From contig NC_079259.1 in NCBI RefSeq assembly GCF_947241705.1, positions 1,116,001-1,180,000 on the forward strand: a DNA stretch of 64,000 nt. Reading direction: 5' to 3'. The position numbers were made by a program, and so were the translations under genes. The DNA is from Saccharomyces mikatae IFO 1815. Taxonomy: Eukaryota; Ascomycota; Saccharomycetes; Saccharomycetales; Saccharomycetaceae. This document shows positions 62,153 through 64,000 of the stretch, piece by piece; within the stretch, counting starts at the first letter, position 1, and each line of letters starts with the position of its first letter. The notes beneath the pieces were generated by a model that was given only the letters and a program-made list of their open reading frames with translations, had not been told where the DNA came from and did not search any database.

Positions 62153-62463
62153 AACTAGTCTTTGGCTAAAAGGGAGGTTTCATTGTCAAGTAATTTGATA
62201 TTTAAAATTGTATATTGCCATGCATGGACTCACTCACTCCATTCTAAAAACAAAAACAAGGCGTGAAAGCAGTAGAAAAACTGGAAAAATCAATGGTGGG
62301 GTAATCCTAATGAATTTGACACAATAATTCTATTGATCCTGAAAGAATACTCGTTAATTAGAAAGGTACATCAGAGAAAAATCTTTTGTGGTAGTAAGGT
62401 CGAAAAATACATCTCTGACTTTGTTACCTGCAACCTACATAAGCAGAGAATACAAGTGATCAT
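62153..62463. promoter_or_regulatory. Divergent DXO1/CTS2 promoter region
   Basis: A 311-bp region between divergent starts. AT-rich with a poly-A stretch near 62247. No diagnostic factor site recognised. Confidence 0.4.
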
Positions 62464-63999
62464 ATGGTAAGTCTCTCGTTGTACCACGGATCAAAGACTA
62501 GCTTGATATCTCACCTGCTAATACTACTTATCATTGTAACAATAGTTATTGAAATGTGCTTATATAAAAAAATTTTCAAGAACCAGAGGTCTAACAAAAT
62601 TAGAGATAGTTTTAACAATGGTGGACATAAAGTGCCTAACATGGATCAAACTCAGGGACCCAATGTCGATGGCGAAGGTTTTGTATCAGGGGTTTATTAT
62701 TCGAATTGGTCACCTTACAAACCGAGATTTCATTTCCCGCACGACATTAATTTAACGCAAGTATCACATGTTTATTATGCATTTTTCAGGATTAATCCTA
62801 GAACCGGAGGTATAGAAAGCACCGATAATTGGTCAGACTTAGAAATGAATTTGTACAAACCGTTGGCAATCAAATCTTCAGAATTAATTGATGGCAACTC
62901 GAGTAATGATATACAGAAAATTTTACCTTTAGGTTGCATTGGTGAACTCTTTTATTTGAAACACTCCTGCTCTGGTAAGAAATTTAAAGTTATCATGTCA
63001 ATTGGAGGCTGGTCAGATAGTGAAAATTTCAAGGTCATAATAAAAAATGAGAACTTACTGCAAGCTTTTGTTGATTCTTCAGTAGAAACAATGTTTAAAT
63101 TAGGGTTTGATGGTATTGACCTGGACTGGGAGTTTCCTGAAAACAACAAGTCAGAACCCCAGGGTTATCTGAAATTAGTCAGGATGTTACGATCGAAATT
63201 GAATAGTCTAGAGTCCCAAATTTTCGGAGAAGGCGTCGAAGACCATTTCCAGTTATCTATTGCGGCCCCTGCGTTCAAGGATAAGTTATATTACTTGCCA
63301 ATCCCAGAGATTGACCAGTATATTGATTACTGGAATATGATGACGTATGATTATTATGGCTCGTGGTCAGAGACAACGGGATATCATAGCAATTTATTCA
63401 GCGAGACAGAATTAAGTGGAAACTTTGCCATACATTATATGATTGATAAATTTGGCATCAATTCCAGAAAGTTAGTTTTGGGAATGGCAGCTTACGGAAG
63501 AAGTTTCCACATCAAAGGTAGCGGTTTCCAACCATTCACTCAGAATACTATTCTAATCAATCAAAGTTTCAAAGGCGTGGGAAAGCTTACTAAAGAAGTA
63601 AATAAGGCTGATGGTAAAGAAGGTATCTGGCCATATAAAAACCTACCGAAGAAAGGCACAATAGAACGGTATGATCCCAAGTACGTTTCAGCATATTGCT
63701 TTGACGAAAAGAATTCGATATTCATCAGTTACGATAACACTAAATCAGTAAAAACGAAGGCCGAATACGTATTGCATAACAAGTTGGGTGGAGGTTTTTG
63801 GTGGGAGTCATGTGGGGAGACTTACGCGAATGAGTCAAGGTCACTAATACACGCATTTAACGAAGGTCTTCGCTCTAATGTGTCCACAAAACCATCCATG
63901 TTTGAAAATGAGAGGGTTGTAAACTTCTACCTGAATAAATATGGTAATAATGGATTTTTAACCCCGTATTTAAAGCATATGGATTCATTTAAGCAGTGA
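62464..63999 (+). CDS. CTS2: Cts2, GH18 chitinase-like protein
   Basis: A 511-residue glycoside hydrolase family 18 protein. A single hydrophobic segment near the N-terminus (about residues 17-35, ISHLLILLIIVTIVIEM) is preceded by a basic turn and looks like a signal anchor. The catalytic TIM barrel runs from SGVYYSNW (about residue 73) to GGGFWWESCGETYANES. The DxxDxDxE motif is intact as D216-G-I-D219-L-D221-W-E223, with E223 the likely acid. SIGGWSDS and MTYDYYGSW barrel strands are also present. S. cerevisiae Cts2 is linked to sporulation and the spore wall. The stop codon falls at the last bases of the window, so the gene is complete. Confidence 0.95.
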   Translation: MVSLSLYHGSKTSLISHLLILLIIVTIVIEMCLYKKIFKNQRSNKIRDSFNNGGHKVPNMDQTQGPNVDGEGFVSGVYYSNWSPYKPRFHFPHDINLTQVSHVYYAFFRINPRTGGIESTDNWSDLEMNLYKPLAIKSSELIDGNSSNDIQKILPLGCIGELFYLKHSCSGKKFKVIMSIGGWSDSENFKVIIKNENLLQAFVDSSVETMFKLGFDGIDLDWEFPENNKSEPQGYLKLVRMLRSKLNSLESQIFGEGVEDHFQLSIAAPAFKDKLYYLPIPEIDQYIDYWNMMTYDYYGSWSETTGYHSNLFSETELSGNFAIHYMIDKFGINSRKLVLGMAAYGRSFHIKGSGFQPFTQNTILINQSFKGVGKLTKEVNKADGKEGIWPYKNLPKKGTIERYDPKYVSAYCFDEKNSIFISYDNTKSVKTKAEYVLHNKLGGGFWWESCGETYANESRSLIHAFNEGLRSNVSTKPSMFENERVVNFYLNKYGNNGFLTPYLKHMDSFKQ

Positions 64000-64000
64000 A

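Overview
The window is a stretch of a yeast chromosome from the genus Saccharomyces (sensu stricto group). Gene content, order and orientation match the S. cerevisiae chromosome IV right-arm block YDR341C to YDR371W as I know it from memory. Protein divergence from remembered S. cerevisiae sequences ranges from slight (ArgRS, Hxt, Ypr1, Sem1) to large (Xrs2, parts of Spc110 and Svf1). That suggests a sister species more distant than S. paradoxus, such as the mikatae/jurei/kudriavzevii/arboricola/uvarum part of the genus; I cannot say which. Genes are compact, nearly intron-free and AT-rich, with yeast-type tRNA genes and Ty LTR remnants.

Layout. Positions 1-1.3 kb hold the 5' end of a tRNA-Ser gene and a small graveyard of solo LTRs, including a Ty1/Ty2-type delta nested in a Ty3-type sigma. 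Positions 1.5-14 kb carry cytosolic arginyl-tRNA synthetase, then three same-strand hexose transporter genes (HXT7, HXT6, HXT3) separated by unusually long intergenic regions of 1.6-3 kb. From 16 to 23.4 kb come SVF1, MRP1, PAL1 and YPS7. From 23.8 to 25.3 kb lies a second LTR cluster beside an elongator tRNA-Met gene. From 25.5 to 64 kb is a dense run of housekeeping genes: ATP22, SBE2, YPQ2, TRR1, TRP4, SPC110, CNL1, GGA1, EAF1, BCP1, TFC6, ESC2, tRNA-Lys, SEM1, CDC40, ESF1, KEI1 (with one intron), YPR1, XRS2, DXO1 and CTS2.

How the genes relate. Apart from the HXT paralogues there is no pathway cluster. Most neighbours are functionally unrelated, as usual in yeast, and several pairs share divergent promoters (SVF1/MRP1, ATP22/SBE2, CNL1/GGA1, TFC6/ESC2, ESF1/KEI1, DXO1/CTS2). 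The most informative signals are evolutionary and regulatory. The HXT genes show long tracts of exact identity and apparent HXT4-like patches, as expected from gene conversion. The ESF1 promoter carries a tandem PAC array next to an exact RRPE. SEM1 has a PACE-like (Rpn4-type) site. XRS2 has an Asn/Asp homopolymer beside its C-terminal Tel1-binding tail. Yps7 lacks both canonical aspartic-protease active-site motifs.

I did not find a wholly new biological system here. The findings are refinements on a known syntenic block. All gene symbols rest on recognition from memory and synteny, not on a database search.
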